DNA of 43,605 nt from Burkholderiaceae bacterium (GTDB taxonomy: Bacteria; Pseudomonadota; Gammaproteobacteria; Burkholderiales; Burkholderiaceae_C): assembly GCA_019745615.1 (NCBI GenBank), contig JAIESZ010000321.1, forward strand, positions 1-43,605, given 5' to 3'. Position numbers and translations under genes: made by a program. The notes beneath the pieces were generated by a model that saw only the letters and a list, made by a program, of their open reading frames with translations, was not told the origin of the DNA and ran no database searches. Shown here one piece after another: positions 1-10,389 of this stretch; position 1 is the stretch's first letter; each line of letters opens with the position of its first letter.

Positions 1-560
1 TTCACCAGCTCCATGCAGCGTGCACCCCACTTCAAAGGCTTAGCGTACGATTTTTTCCGAATTCTGCGACGACCCCTATATCTACAAGGTAATTCCATAG
101 TACTCTATAGAAGATAGATTTTATCTTTTGATTTTTTATAAACTTTAAACATTAAGATATAGCATCTACTAGGAATTACCCGAATATATAGTATCACTAT
201 GATTTAGATTCAAATAGTATTTCATTGCTATAGTGCCTATAAATTTATGTATAGATGCTCAATGCTGCAGGCGCTTCGCGCAACATATCAGGGAGGACGG
301 CTTGAACGCCGCCTCCTGGGTTCAGTAGCACACTGCTGAGGTGGCAAAGGGCTTTAGAGGCCTTCTACGGGCTCAAAGTGGTTGAGGTAAGGGGTGGGGT
401 ACTTGATAGTGCTCTAACGGCTCAAAGCGCTTCTTTTTGCGCAACAGTGCTTTAGCCGAGGCTCATAGAGCCTTCTTCTTGAGCTTAAAGTCTTTGTGGG
501 TAGTGTGTTCTAGGTTCATAGTGCGGAATCCTTAAGATTCCTTAAATAACTTAAGCCACT

Positions 561-644
561 AGGTCTTTGCTACACAGCACCAGGTCTTTGCTACACGCCA
601 CTAGGTCTTTGCTACACAGCATCAGGTCTTTGCTACACGCAACG
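561..644. repeat. Four tandem 21-bp iteron-like repeats (aggtctttgctacacNNNNNN)
   Basis: Copies at 561, 582, 603 and 624, each starting with the identical 15-mer aggtctttgctacac; variable 6 nt alternate agcacc/gccact/agcatc/gcaacg; AT-rich stretch immediately upstream. Confidence 0.85.
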
Positions 645-1000
645 CGGGCTGTTTGGGGCATGAACAGCTGTCCCGTACCCCTCTTGGGGTCTACTTCTCT
701 TCAACTTCAAGCACAGGGAGCACACCAGCTTCTCGGTTCATACGCTCTGATTTTCTTTCATTGGCCTGTGCTCACTCAGTTGTATGTATGCATCCACTGG
801 TAATGCAACCCATCTTTGATTGGCTTCTTGTTTTTGTGAACTGACATCAAAATTCTCACTCTGCTAGAGATTTTTTGATGTTGAACCTAATGTGATAAAT
901 CTAACCAGGCTCATCAAAAAATACAATCAAAGCCAAGATTTTTGGTGAATTCGAAGTAATTGTGTTATAATGGCAAAATCTTAACAGCACTTTCATTAGT

Positions 1001-1591
1001 ATGAAAATTAAATCGACTTTGGTTTACGGTCTGGCTAAAATAACTCAGCCTTGGATTCATTATTTCAACGACATCTTGCTGTTTGCTCAAGAGCCAGAGG
1101 TTTTGAAAGATTGCAAAAACATCAGGAATCCAGAAATCCTTTCACTAGAAGTTCTGAAGGTTATTGCAAACGAGTTTTTGTGCATTTTCCATTTAATGGA
1201 AGAGACATCTTCTGTTTTTGCTGAAAATTATCAATTTTCGCCTTCTTATCTTGAAAGAATAAAAAAACGCCCTCACATGATTGATGAGCGCAAAGCTGTA
1301 GAAGCTTTCAACAAGAGAAGAGATTTGCTCTTGCAAATGTACGAGCAGGCATTAGAGCAGGTTGATTTTCATTTTTCAGAGAGAGCTAAAGAGATAGCTC
1401 TTTTAGAAGAGAATATTCGGGCTGCATCTAACAAGTTAGAGCATAAAAAATCAATAAAATTAGTCAAAGAAAAGAAAAAACAGCCAATCATCACCGAACC
1501 GGAAGATTTCCGAACCTACTATGGCGTATTTAATTTTTATATCAAATTCGTCAAAGATGAAAACGGCAACATCCAGATTGTCTACCACTGA
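1001..1591 (+). CDS. Hypothetical protein (196 aa), AT-rich gene
   Basis: Intact ORF, no strong competing ORF, base composition distinct from the neighbouring GC-rich genes. Confidence 0.6.
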   Translation: MKIKSTLVYGLAKITQPWIHYFNDILLFAQEPEVLKDCKNIRNPEILSLEVLKVIANEFLCIFHLMEETSSVFAENYQFSPSYLERIKKRPHMIDERKAVEAFNKRRDLLLQMYEQALEQVDFHFSERAKEIALLEENIRAASNKLEHKKSIKLVKEKKKQPIITEPEDFRTYYGVFNFYIKFVKDENGNIQIVYH

Positions 1592-1644
1592 ATCCATCTC
1601 CCTAAAACCATTGCTTATAAAATGACTTTATAAGCTTAATCCTA

Positions 1645-1680
1645 AGCCGCAGAAAGTTTGCATGAGAACTTTCTGCGGCT
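1645..1680. terminator. Perfect 14-bp hairpin (agccgcagaaagtt-tgcatgag-aactttctgcggct), probable bidirectional terminator/structured 3' end
   Basis: Perfect inverted repeat directly in sequence between two converging genes (1001-1591 + and 1852-3960 -); no clear T-tract. Confidence 0.55.
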
Positions 1681-1851
1681 GCAATGCTTCACTTCAATCG
1701 AACTGATACCACAGTAGTACCCTCAGCTGCTCAAATCAAGTAGGATTTCCTGTGCTGACTGACCACACAGCCAGACCCAAAGCGCCACGGCTGCGGGCAC
1801 CATAGGTGTACTGGTTTGTGAGCTTGCTCAGTCCATTGCTGAGCAGGCTTT

Positions 1852-3960
1852 TCAGGTCAGCAGTAAAGTGGCACCTCGTTTGGCCCGGGTCAGTGCCACG
1901 TACAACAGTTGCCGCTGGTTGTTGTCTTTGGATTTTTCATCCAAATAGCTTTGCGGTGCTACTACTGCCACGCAATCAAACTCTAAGCCCTTCGCCCGGT
2001 GCATCGTGGACAGGTAAACCACATTGCGCTCATCAGTGTGGCTGCTTTGAGCTGTGACGCAAACTGTGCGAACACCGGCCTTTTGCAGCTGTTGAGACAG
2101 TGTGTCGCGTGTTTTTTCGTTGGCAGCAATCACGCAGTACGTCAGTCCAGCCTCGGATTCACTGCTCTGCCACTGCTTTAAGAATGCGAGAACTTCGGTG
2201 CTGGCCTTTTCCAGTCCATCCACCTCCAAGACTGCTGGTATTGGGCCGTGCGATAAGGAACGATAGCGCTGGCTTTCATCTTGGCCGTTGTCCAGGTCAT
2301 CGATGTCCACGCCTTCCAGCAAAGCAACTGCTTGGCGTCGAATTTCATCTGTCGTGCGGTAGTTGATGTAGAGCTTTTTCGAACGTCCGCGGATGTCAAT
2401 GCCGCACTGGCTCATCGCCGCTTTATTCCGGTGGTAAATGCGCTGATGGCCATCGCCGACAAAGAGCAGGTCGTTTGGGCCAGAGGGAACCATGGCACGG
2501 AGGAGCTTGAGTGCTTGAGGACCAAAATCTTGGCTTTCATCAACGATGATGCCACTGTAGCTGGTGCCTGCTTGTTGACCGTTGGTTAGCATATGTGCTA
2601 ATTCGCGGTAAGCATCGTTGACATCTTTGAGCTTTCTGGAGGCCAGTTGCCCCCGGTACTCATCAAAGACTGGCCAGACAGCATCTCGTTTGCTTCGGCT
2701 CAACACGACACCGCGCCCAATTCTGCGAGCGATGCGGTATTCTTCCAAGGTCGTAATGCCTTGAGCCAGCACGATTTGTTCGAACTCTTGCTCGTAGAAG
2801 TCATTGGGCAGGTCTAAGCTGGTATCGCGAACAGCCATCGCTGATTGCCACGCCTGCGCTGCTCCTTCTTGCGTGCGGTCGTACACAATCCGGTGTTCCA
2901 GCTTTTGTTTGCGCATATACGCATGCACCCAAGCATCAAGATTGGTCACTTCCAGGCGTTTGAGTACCTCTGGCTCACACAGGGTTTTCAGGTTTTGTTC
3001 GATATCACTGGACAGGTTGCGTGTGAAGGTCGTCAGCAGCACCTTTTGACCGGCAGGGGTTCTGTGTTCAGCCAGCCACTTGGCGCGGTGCATGGCCAAC
3101 ACTGTTTTACCGGTACCAGCGCCACCCAGCACACGTACCGGGCCACTGCGGTCACCTTCAGCCAGCTTCTTTTGTGTCGGGTGTAGAAAGACCCGCCACT
3201 GTGCCAGTGGGGCGTTCAGAATGGACAGTAAGGTCTCGTCATCACTGACGACTTTGAACCTGGATTGCGATTCGGGCGTAGTGAGGGCAGTCGCAAAGTC
3301 TTCTAGGTCAATCTGAGCGTTAGCGTCAGTTTCCCGGGCATTCAAGATGCCCTCAATATCATCACCAGCGGCCAGCAGGAACAGGCCTTCATAGGCCTCC
3401 ACGGGCAATTGGGCTTGTAGGGCATCGAGCTGTGCATCCGACATCACGCAGCGCACCATTTTCAGTAACTCGGCTGGAACGCCGAGACTCATCAACTGAT
3501 AGTCCGAGAAATCAGCAAATAGCGGCGGTGTCAGGGTGCTTGCCGTGGCCAAGGATGCTGGCTGGGTTACTGTAGGAACCAAAGGAGCAGCTTGGTTTGC
3601 TTGTTGCTCGGTCACTTGCTCCAAATTGACCAGTTGCATCGCGCCTGTGACAGGGTTGATGGCTAATTTTCGGTTCTTTGCCCAGCGGTAAGCATCATCG
3701 TGGTGGTCTACATAGAGCAGCACATACACGTCACCAGCAGCGGGTTTGAAGACAATGCCACGCCAATCGTCATCGAGCCTGACAGATTTGAGGTTGGCAT
3801 CTCGGGCACTGTGGATGTTCTCGTAGTTGATGCCCGTGCTGGTGGGGTCGGCTTGGAATTGCGTCGCCCACTTCATGATTTTGCTGTGCACTTTGGCAGG
3901 CAATTTCGACAGTTGCAGTAGGAAATCGTTGCTCAAAGCAACTTTGGGTTTGAGGGCCAT
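1852..3960 (-). CDS. UvrD/Rep-family (SF1) helicase with N-terminal RelE/ParE-like domain
   Basis: Motifs GGAGTGKTVLAMHRA (Walker A), IIVDESQDFG, TMHRAKGLEFD, LLYVALTRAK; N-terminus (FLLQLSKLPAKVHSKI...SVRLDDDWRGIVFK...VLLYVDHHDDAYRWA) resembles the RelE fold. Confidence 0.85.
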   Translation of the reverse strand: MALKPKVALSNDFLLQLSKLPAKVHSKIMKWATQFQADPTSTGINYENIHSARDANLKSVRLDDDWRGIVFKPAAGDVYVLLYVDHHDDAYRWAKNRKLAINPVTGAMQLVNLEQVTEQQANQAAPLVPTVTQPASLATASTLTPPLFADFSDYQLMSLGVPAELLKMVRCVMSDAQLDALQAQLPVEAYEGLFLLAAGDDIEGILNARETDANAQIDLEDFATALTTPESQSRFKVVSDDETLLSILNAPLAQWRVFLHPTQKKLAEGDRSGPVRVLGGAGTGKTVLAMHRAKWLAEHRTPAGQKVLLTTFTRNLSSDIEQNLKTLCEPEVLKRLEVTNLDAWVHAYMRKQKLEHRIVYDRTQEGAAQAWQSAMAVRDTSLDLPNDFYEQEFEQIVLAQGITTLEEYRIARRIGRGVVLSRSKRDAVWPVFDEYRGQLASRKLKDVNDAYRELAHMLTNGQQAGTSYSGIIVDESQDFGPQALKLLRAMVPSGPNDLLFVGDGHQRIYHRNKAAMSQCGIDIRGRSKKLYINYRTTDEIRRQAVALLEGVDIDDLDNGQDESQRYRSLSHGPIPAVLEVDGLEKASTEVLAFLKQWQSSESEAGLTYCVIAANEKTRDTLSQQLQKAGVRTVCVTAQSSHTDERNVVYLSTMHRAKGLEFDCVAVVAPQSYLDEKSKDNNQRQLLYVALTRAKRGATLLLT

Positions 3961-3964
3961 TACG

Positions 3965-6900
3965 TTACTCCTGTGTGCTCAAAGTCAAGCCTAGCTGCTG
4001 CGCTACGGTGTTGAACCATGCAGCCTCATCTATCTTGGTCATCGATTCATCCAATAGCAATACTTTCCATGTCTGCGCTGCCCAGAGGTCGAGCATGTCT
4101 GCTTGGTCGTTACGCAGAAGCACCAGCTTCTCAGACACCCAACACAATTCGCAGTCAGCCACTACTTTGCCCTTAGCATCCAGCAGTTCGTAGCTCACCT
4201 CTGGAATTTCAGCACCTGGTTGCGCCAGTTTTTGCAAGCCAGCACGCAATGGCGCTAGGACTTGCTCTAGGGTTTCATCCCAAGCACCGTGAAGAGCATT
4301 TTGGTGTGCAGAAGCTGCCGGCTGCGTACCGGACACAGCCAGCAATGGAGTGGGGTCGTGGGCTTTGAGACCAGAAGCGGTGGTGAGCCACATTCCGGGC
4401 AGAGTCTGGCTGGTGTTGTAGATATGCAGCCATAGCCGCCAAGCCCGGTGTAAGGCTTCTTCGTCCGGTGCTGCACTGTCATCCAGAACCAACACGCCCG
4501 GTGCGCTCCAGTTCTTACTGCCTTCAAAGCCCAGTCTGTCCATGCTCAGAGGCCAGAGACCAAATTGCTTGCACCAGCCATTGCCGCCGGAAACACTGGG
4601 TGCAAAGCCTTTTTGAACGGTTACCACTTCACTGGGCAGGCAATCTGACCATTGCGCTATCAAGGCCTTGCATGCTGCCATCTGCTTGGCATCTGATGGC
4701 ACCATCAAGAAACCATGCCACAAAGCGTTGCGCTGCAGCTGATGCACCGAGGGGTCGGCTGCCGCAGACTCCACTGGTGTTCCAAGCCAGCTCAACAGGC
4801 GAGCTACGGCATGCAGGGTAAATGCCTTTTCTTGCGCTTTGGGAGTTTTGTCTGATGCTTTGCTTCCGGTATGCCACGACATGGTCGCTAGGGGGGAATC
4901 GAGGTCGGTCTCGACTTCCCCTTTCATGGCTGAAGCGACATCGTTGTGCGTGACAGACCACACCCAGAAATTGCCGCTGGCAACAATCGCACTGCGCTTG
5001 AGCGCATCTTCCCTCAGACTATCCTTGTGATATGCCCAGCCGTCGCAGAACACGGCAATTGGACGCCTCGGGCTGTTGGACGACCAAGGCCAAATCACAA
5101 AGTCTGGTTTACTGTGTACCGAAACACCTTGGTCTGGGCCCAACGAGCACTGCGGCTCTATTTTGTAGCGTTGGCCACCAATTTCCAGCACATGCCCCGA
5201 CTTGCCGTGTACCACGTCGCCGACTAACTTGACTTTGGGGATGGCACCGCAACCGCCTAAGCGTTTGAGGCTTTCGATAAAACGCGCCTCCAGTACCGAA
5301 TCAAAGTGTGGATTGATGTAAATGTCGGAGATGGTTGCGACGCGTTCGAGCTGGTCTAATGCGCCCACCAGTTCTTCGAGCACTTCTTGGGCTGTATCAC
5401 GCGATACCAGCTCCATGCTGCGGCCAAGTCGGTACTGGAAGACACAGCGGTAACAGCCATCTTTTTCTGGGTCATCGTGACACGAGCAGTCGGCCACGGC
5501 AGCCAGGGCCATGTTCAGCACTTGGGTCAAGGTACCTGCTTCCTGCGCCAAAAGTTGATGCAGATAGCCAGTGCCGCCGGGTACCGAGTCGTACAGCATG
5601 ACGTAGAAACGTTTCGGGCCCCCATCTTTGCCGGGTTCATCTTGCAGCACCATGCGCAGGTGGTCGACTTTGCCACCGAAGCGTTTCTTTAAGCCCAGTT
5701 GCACTGCTGCCATGAACGACTGCACCACCCGCTCGTCCACCCCATTCTTGGTATACGGCACCAAGATACGCAGTGCTTCGGATTCAAACTCCCGGTACAG
5801 GTACAGGCATTCGAGCAGGTTGCTGGGGTCGTCACTGTTGCGTTTGGGGCAGTCAAAGCTGTGGAGTTGCTCTTGCGATGCCGTGCCACTGCGCTTGAGG
5901 GTTTTCTGCACCTTGCCGCAGTGTTGGCACAGTCGAAATCCGGGCCGCGCTGATTCTTTATCGGCCACCTTGAATGCTTCGCCGGGCTTGGCTAATTCAC
6001 CAAAATTCACATCGCGGAAGGTAACGCGGGTGATGAATTCAAACCCGAAGGGCAGCTCTCCGGTGTTAATCTGCCACGCTTCGCGGATGTCCGATGCCGC
6101 AAAATCGGCCATGAGCTGGCGGATGTAGTATTTGGGCTCTCGGTCTTCGGTGCTGTCGTCGATGCGCACTTCGGTGTCATTGCTGTTGGCAATCGCTTGC
6201 TTGAAACGCAGCAAGGTGCGTCGCTGGGCAGCATCTGACCACATGGCGTCATTGCAGCGCGGGCATTGCAGGTGGATATCTGGCTGTTTGACCAAGTTTT
6301 GCATGTGGTGGCAAGACGGACAGAAGCGCCATGCCTCGGCCTTGGCCAGATTCATGTTGATTTGGTCCACTTCTACGCGCCGTTGGTTGGCGTAGAAGCG
6401 GTTTTCTGGGGCAAATTCTGACAGCGCCGATTGTGCTGGCCGCTCGTATTTGAGGGTGCTCAAGGTGACGTAAGCGCCTTGGCCGGGCTCGTCACTGGCA
6501 CGCTTGCGCCACAGCACGGATTTGAGCTCTACCCCCGCCTCCGGAAACGCATAGTTTGGAATCAGCCCTGCATCGGTCAGGGTGTTGAGTAAGTCGCGGC
6601 CATTGATTTCTTTGATGAGTTCGAGCAACTTGTCACGCTCGCGCAGCAGTTTGTCCATCTCATCTTTCGTCGCCTCGTCTTGTGGTTTCTGTTGCAGCTT
6701 GGTTTTGGCGCGGTCGAGTTCATCTTTGCGTTTTTTGTAACTGCGCCGTTCTTCTAATAACTCTTCCAATGCTTTGACCAAGCAAACGCGCAAGCCGTCC
6801 GCTTCGCCTTGGCCTTGCATGAAGTCCAGCAAGCGAGCGCGTACCGCTTCATCCATGTCTTGTGCCAACAGCTCGACAAATGCGTCGAACAACCGTTGCT

Positions 6901-9900
6901 CATGTTGCAGAACATAGTCGCAAAACAGGTAAGGAAAGCGCTCTTGCTTGTTTTGGTCGATGGCATCGAGTGCTTGGGACGTTTGCTCTGGCAGGGCTTT
7001 GTCGTTGCTGAGGTTGGCTACCCAATCGTCCATACAAAAGGCGAACAATTGGCGGCGCAGCACTTCTGCGGCCTGCAAGAATACCCCCGGCGGCGCAACT
7101 TCGCCACTGAGCATTTCTTGGGTTTCGGCAAAGAAGTACAAATCGTGTGGGCTGCTGCCATCGGCCAAGGTGGTGGTCACTGCATTGCCATCACGCCGCC
7201 CAGCCCGGCCTATGCGTTGCAAGAAGCTGGCTTGGTTGGGCGGCACGGAGCACAGCAAGACGGAAGATAAATCACCAATGTCCACGCCCATCTCCAAGGT
7301 AGGGGTGGCAGAGAGCAGGTTTTCAAACCAGGGCTGCGGCTGCTTACTCTTGAAACGTTTTTCAAGCTCCTCTCGTGTTTGGCGCTCTAGTAGGCCGGTG
7401 TGTTCTGCCGCAATCACCCGGCGCAGGTCGCCTTGGCTGTAGCGTTGTGCCCACCAGCTACGTGCTTCGGGCAACAGCATCTCATAATGCAATTGCGGTG
7501 CGTCTAGACATGGCATACCGAGTAATTGCTCGGCCATGTATCGGGGCACGGTCAGGCGGCGTTTGCTGTCTTCGGTGGCCACAAAGGCGACCGTGGTGTG
7601 CAGCTCCAAGGCATCTGGGTTGAGCGCCCAAGTGTCTCCTTGGTGATGGCTGGTTTTAAGCAACACGCCGCTGGAGGCCAATACTTTGAGTGCCTCGGCA
7701 TAAAGAGCGGCCGCCATGCCTTTGCCCAATAGGGTTTGTTGGCCCAACACCGCCTCAGCCCAGCGCTCGTACCATGTACGACTGCTGCCCGAAATCTTGT
7801 CGAAGTCACGCTGGTTGCCTTGTGTCAGAAAAACAGGGCGCGGGGTACTTTCTCCCATCTTGGGCAACCACTCATTGCGGCCAGCGGTTTTTATCAGTGC
7901 ATACACATTGCCGTCACCCGCATAATTGGTCAGCTCGGTGTGCATCACCCCGCCTCGGCGGCGCAGGTGGGTCAACATACCCCATAACCATTGGGCTACC
8001 GTTTTCTGCTCAAGGCCATGGGCACCGTACTGCTCTTGGCACACCGGCAAAAGCTGCCCGGCCGCTGCATGCACCGTCTCCCAAGGTGGGACTAACACGG
8101 CTTTGCCGATGCGCTCCAAGGTGCGGCCACGCTGGCTGAGGTAGGTAAATTCGCTGTAGGCTTGCCACAGCAGGCGCTTTTTGACCCGCTCGGGCAAGCG
8201 GCTTTGAGCAGGCAGGCTTTGGTGCTGCAACAATCCCACCACCCAGTCGTGCTGCCAGGTCATATTGGGGGCGATAAATTCGGCTACTAAGTGCGCTGGC
8301 GGCATGTGCAGCACTGAGCCTTGGGTCTCAAAGCTGCGCGCTATCGCTGCTAGGAAATCGCTCCAACCCATGCCCTGCGCGTCGGTGCTGATTTCATCAA
8401 TCAGGTGCGCTAAGGCTGTGCGTACATTGTTGAGGTAGGTTCTGGCACCGAAGAAGCCCGCCCGGTGGGCGGCATCTTGCACAGAATCAGAGAATGCAAT
8501 CAGCTTTTTATCGTCATTGAAAACGCTGGCCCAGCTGCTTTCCACCACTTGGGAGCCCAAGGTGGCGTTACGCGCCCCCAGCAGTAGCAGCTCATCACTC
8601 TCGCCGCAGGCCGGGCAGGTGGTGTCGTGCAGGGTGAACTGTGTCTTACCCCTGAGTTGGGTTTTTTGTGCCGTGACCCGAAAAACGCTCAGTAGCTCTT
8701 TGTGGCCACAGGCCAAGCATTCGTCTTGTGCGTGTTGTAAGGTGCCGCAAGAAACACAAACGCGCTCGACCACACCATCGACGTGATTACTACGACCACG
8801 GCCTATGCTGGATGCGGCGTAAAAACGGGTGGCTTCGGGCCTTCTGGCAAACCAAGTGTTGTAGATTTCATTGAGCTCGGTCGATAGCTTGCTGCTGCCT
8901 TGCACCAGTCTTGAAATCCAACCGGTGGTGCGGCATTGGCTGCATTGCACCAAGGGCAAGTACACGCCATCGCGTTCACCGGGCAGGTCACGTTCGCTGC
9001 GGAAACGAATATCCTGCGGCTCAACGCTGAGTTTGGCCACCATGCGCCGCAATTCACGCACCCATAACTGCACGCGTAGCGTGACCAAGGGCTGTTGGTT
9101 CTCGCCCAAGGCCCAAGCGACAAGCACCAGCAAGGCATCTAACACTTGCCCAACTTGCGCCTGCGAGGCCGCAGGCATGTTGCGCGCAAACGATTCGCTC
9201 AGTTCGCGGTAGCTGACCACGCCACCCTTGACGATTTTGAGCAGGTTAACAAAAAGCTGGTGTTGCTTGAGCAGCCGGCCCAACTGTTGCCGCCACTCGG
9301 GGGCGGCAACATCAATAGGCGGCGGTGTATCGGGAAAGAACAGCCTAAACCAAGCTGCCACTGCTGCTTGCGGGCCAGCGTACTGGCCCGCTTCCAAGGC
9401 GGCCACCAATTCGGGCCGGAAGCTGAACATGTAATCGACAGTAGCATCTTCGAGAAACAGACCCACCGATTGGCGGCTTTCGATGACCACAGCGTCTTCA
9501 TCAAACGGCACGCCGAAGATTTGTCGTGCGTAGTCGCGCAGGGGTGTGGTATCGGAGGAGCCGCCCAAGGTAGCCGAGGTGCCAGCACAAATTAAATGGC
9601 CATTAGGTATCTTTAATCTGGCGCGCAAGCGGCGCAACAACAAGGCCAAGTCGGTGCCCTGCGCGCCATCGAAGGTGTGCAGTTCATCGACCACCACGTA
9701 GCGCAAGCTGTCTGGGATATTCATGGCCCAGATGCGCCGGTCTTTGGGGCGCAGCATCAAGTAGTCCAACATTTTGTAGTTGGTCAACAGGATGTCTGGG
9801 GGATGTTTGCGCAGGGTCTCACGGTCGGTGATGACCGAGGTTGGTGTCATGAGCATCCCTTCGCCCGGTGCGCCAGCCTGCCCGCCCACATACAGCCCGA

Positions 9901-10381
9901 CGCGCAATCCGGCAAAGGCGGGCACGGTAGCCACCAGCTCGGCAATGCGTCGGGCTTGGTCAGAGGCCAGCGCATTCATGGGGTAAATGACCAAAGCCTT
10001 GATGCCCGCCTCACCGGCAGCACGGGAACGGCTGCAATGGTCTAGCACGGGAAACAGGAAGCATTCGGTTTTGCCGCTGCCGGTACCGGTGGCCACCAGC
10101 GTGCTTTGGGCCTTGCGGTGGCTAGACAAACGCTCCCAGGCTTGCTCTTGGTGCTGGTAGCCGGGGTGGGCGGTTTGGAAGCTCTGGAAGAACGTGCGCC
10201 CTGCTTGGCCACTGCTGAAGGGCAAACCCAGCTGCACATACGGCCCTTTGAGCCACGCGGCTTCATCGTCCACAAAGCGGGCCATGAGGCCGTTGCAGAA
10301 GGTGTCCGCTGGCTCAAAAGCTGAGACCAAAAATTGCTTTAGGCCGGTTTGGATGTCACGGGCAAGGATGGAGGGCAGCAT
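3965..10381 (-). CDS. Giant DEAD/DEAH-box helicase with DUF1998 (MrfA/DruE/DrmA-DrmB-like), C-terminal putative Vsr/DUF559-like nuclease segment
   Basis: 2138 aa; ATGTGSGKTE, VVVDELHTFDGAQG, ATPTLEMGVDIGDL, QRIGRAGRRDG; DUF1998-type Cys cluster CSCHDDPEKDGCYRCVFQYR and VPGGTGYLHQLL; downstream PDFVIWP...AVFCDGWAYH. Confidence 0.88.
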   Translation of the reverse strand: MLPSILARDIQTGLKQFLVSAFEPADTFCNGLMARFVDDEAAWLKGPYVQLGLPFSSGQAGRTFFQSFQTAHPGYQHQEQAWERLSSHRKAQSTLVATGTGSGKTECFLFPVLDHCSRSRAAGEAGIKALVIYPMNALASDQARRIAELVATVPAFAGLRVGLYVGGQAGAPGEGMLMTPTSVITDRETLRKHPPDILLTNYKMLDYLMLRPKDRRIWAMNIPDSLRYVVVDELHTFDGAQGTDLALLLRRLRARLKIPNGHLICAGTSATLGGSSDTTPLRDYARQIFGVPFDEDAVVIESRQSVGLFLEDATVDYMFSFRPELVAALEAGQYAGPQAAVAAWFRLFFPDTPPPIDVAAPEWRQQLGRLLKQHQLFVNLLKIVKGGVVSYRELSESFARNMPAASQAQVGQVLDALLVLVAWALGENQQPLVTLRVQLWVRELRRMVAKLSVEPQDIRFRSERDLPGERDGVYLPLVQCSQCRTTGWISRLVQGSSKLSTELNEIYNTWFARRPEATRFYAASSIGRGRSNHVDGVVERVCVSCGTLQHAQDECLACGHKELLSVFRVTAQKTQLRGKTQFTLHDTTCPACGESDELLLLGARNATLGSQVVESSWASVFNDDKKLIAFSDSVQDAAHRAGFFGARTYLNNVRTALAHLIDEISTDAQGMGWSDFLAAIARSFETQGSVLHMPPAHLVAEFIAPNMTWQHDWVVGLLQHQSLPAQSRLPERVKKRLLWQAYSEFTYLSQRGRTLERIGKAVLVPPWETVHAAAGQLLPVCQEQYGAHGLEQKTVAQWLWGMLTHLRRRGGVMHTELTNYAGDGNVYALIKTAGRNEWLPKMGESTPRPVFLTQGNQRDFDKISGSSRTWYERWAEAVLGQQTLLGKGMAAALYAEALKVLASSGVLLKTSHHQGDTWALNPDALELHTTVAFVATEDSKRRLTVPRYMAEQLLGMPCLDAPQLHYEMLLPEARSWWAQRYSQGDLRRVIAAEHTGLLERQTREELEKRFKSKQPQPWFENLLSATPTLEMGVDIGDLSSVLLCSVPPNQASFLQRIGRAGRRDGNAVTTTLADGSSPHDLYFFAETQEMLSGEVAPPGVFLQAAEVLRRQLFAFCMDDWVANLSNDKALPEQTSQALDAIDQNKQERFPYLFCDYVLQHEQRLFDAFVELLAQDMDEAVRARLLDFMQGQGEADGLRVCLVKALEELLEERRSYKKRKDELDRAKTKLQQKPQDEATKDEMDKLLRERDKLLELIKEINGRDLLNTLTDAGLIPNYAFPEAGVELKSVLWRKRASDEPGQGAYVTLSTLKYERPAQSALSEFAPENRFYANQRRVEVDQINMNLAKAEAWRFCPSCHHMQNLVKQPDIHLQCPRCNDAMWSDAAQRRTLLRFKQAIANSNDTEVRIDDSTEDREPKYYIRQLMADFAASDIREAWQINTGELPFGFEFITRVTFRDVNFGELAKPGEAFKVADKESARPGFRLCQHCGKVQKTLKRSGTASQEQLHSFDCPKRNSDDPSNLLECLYLYREFESEALRILVPYTKNGVDERVVQSFMAAVQLGLKKRFGGKVDHLRMVLQDEPGKDGGPKRFYVMLYDSVPGGTGYLHQLLAQEAGTLTQVLNMALAAVADCSCHDDPEKDGCYRCVFQYRLGRSMELVSRDTAQEVLEELVGALDQLERVATISDIYINPHFDSVLEARFIESLKRLGGCGAIPKVKLVGDVVHGKSGHVLEIGGQRYKIEPQCSLGPDQGVSVHSKPDFVIWPWSSNSPRRPIAVFCDGWAYHKDSLREDALKRSAIVASGNFWVWSVTHNDVASAMKGEVETDLDSPLATMSWHTGSKASDKTPKAQEKAFTLHAVARLLSWLGTPVESAAADPSVHQLQRNALWHGFLMVPSDAKQMAACKALIAQWSDCLPSEVVTVQKGFAPSVSGGNGWCKQFGLWPLSMDRLGFEGSKNWSAPGVLVLDDSAAPDEEALHRAWRLWLHIYNTSQTLPGMWLTTASGLKAHDPTPLLAVSGTQPAASAHQNALHGAWDETLEQVLAPLRAGLQKLAQPGAEIPEVSYELLDAKGKVVADCELCWVSEKLVLLRNDQADMLDLWAAQTWKVLLLDESMTKIDEAAWFNTVAQQLGLTLSTQE

Positions 10382-10389
10382 GGGGTATT

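Noticed and set aside
567-803. ORF MLHSTRSLLHATRSLLHSIRSLLHATR... as a repeat protein
   Set aside because: The peptide repeat is just the translation of the 21-bp DNA iterons; no independent coding evidence.
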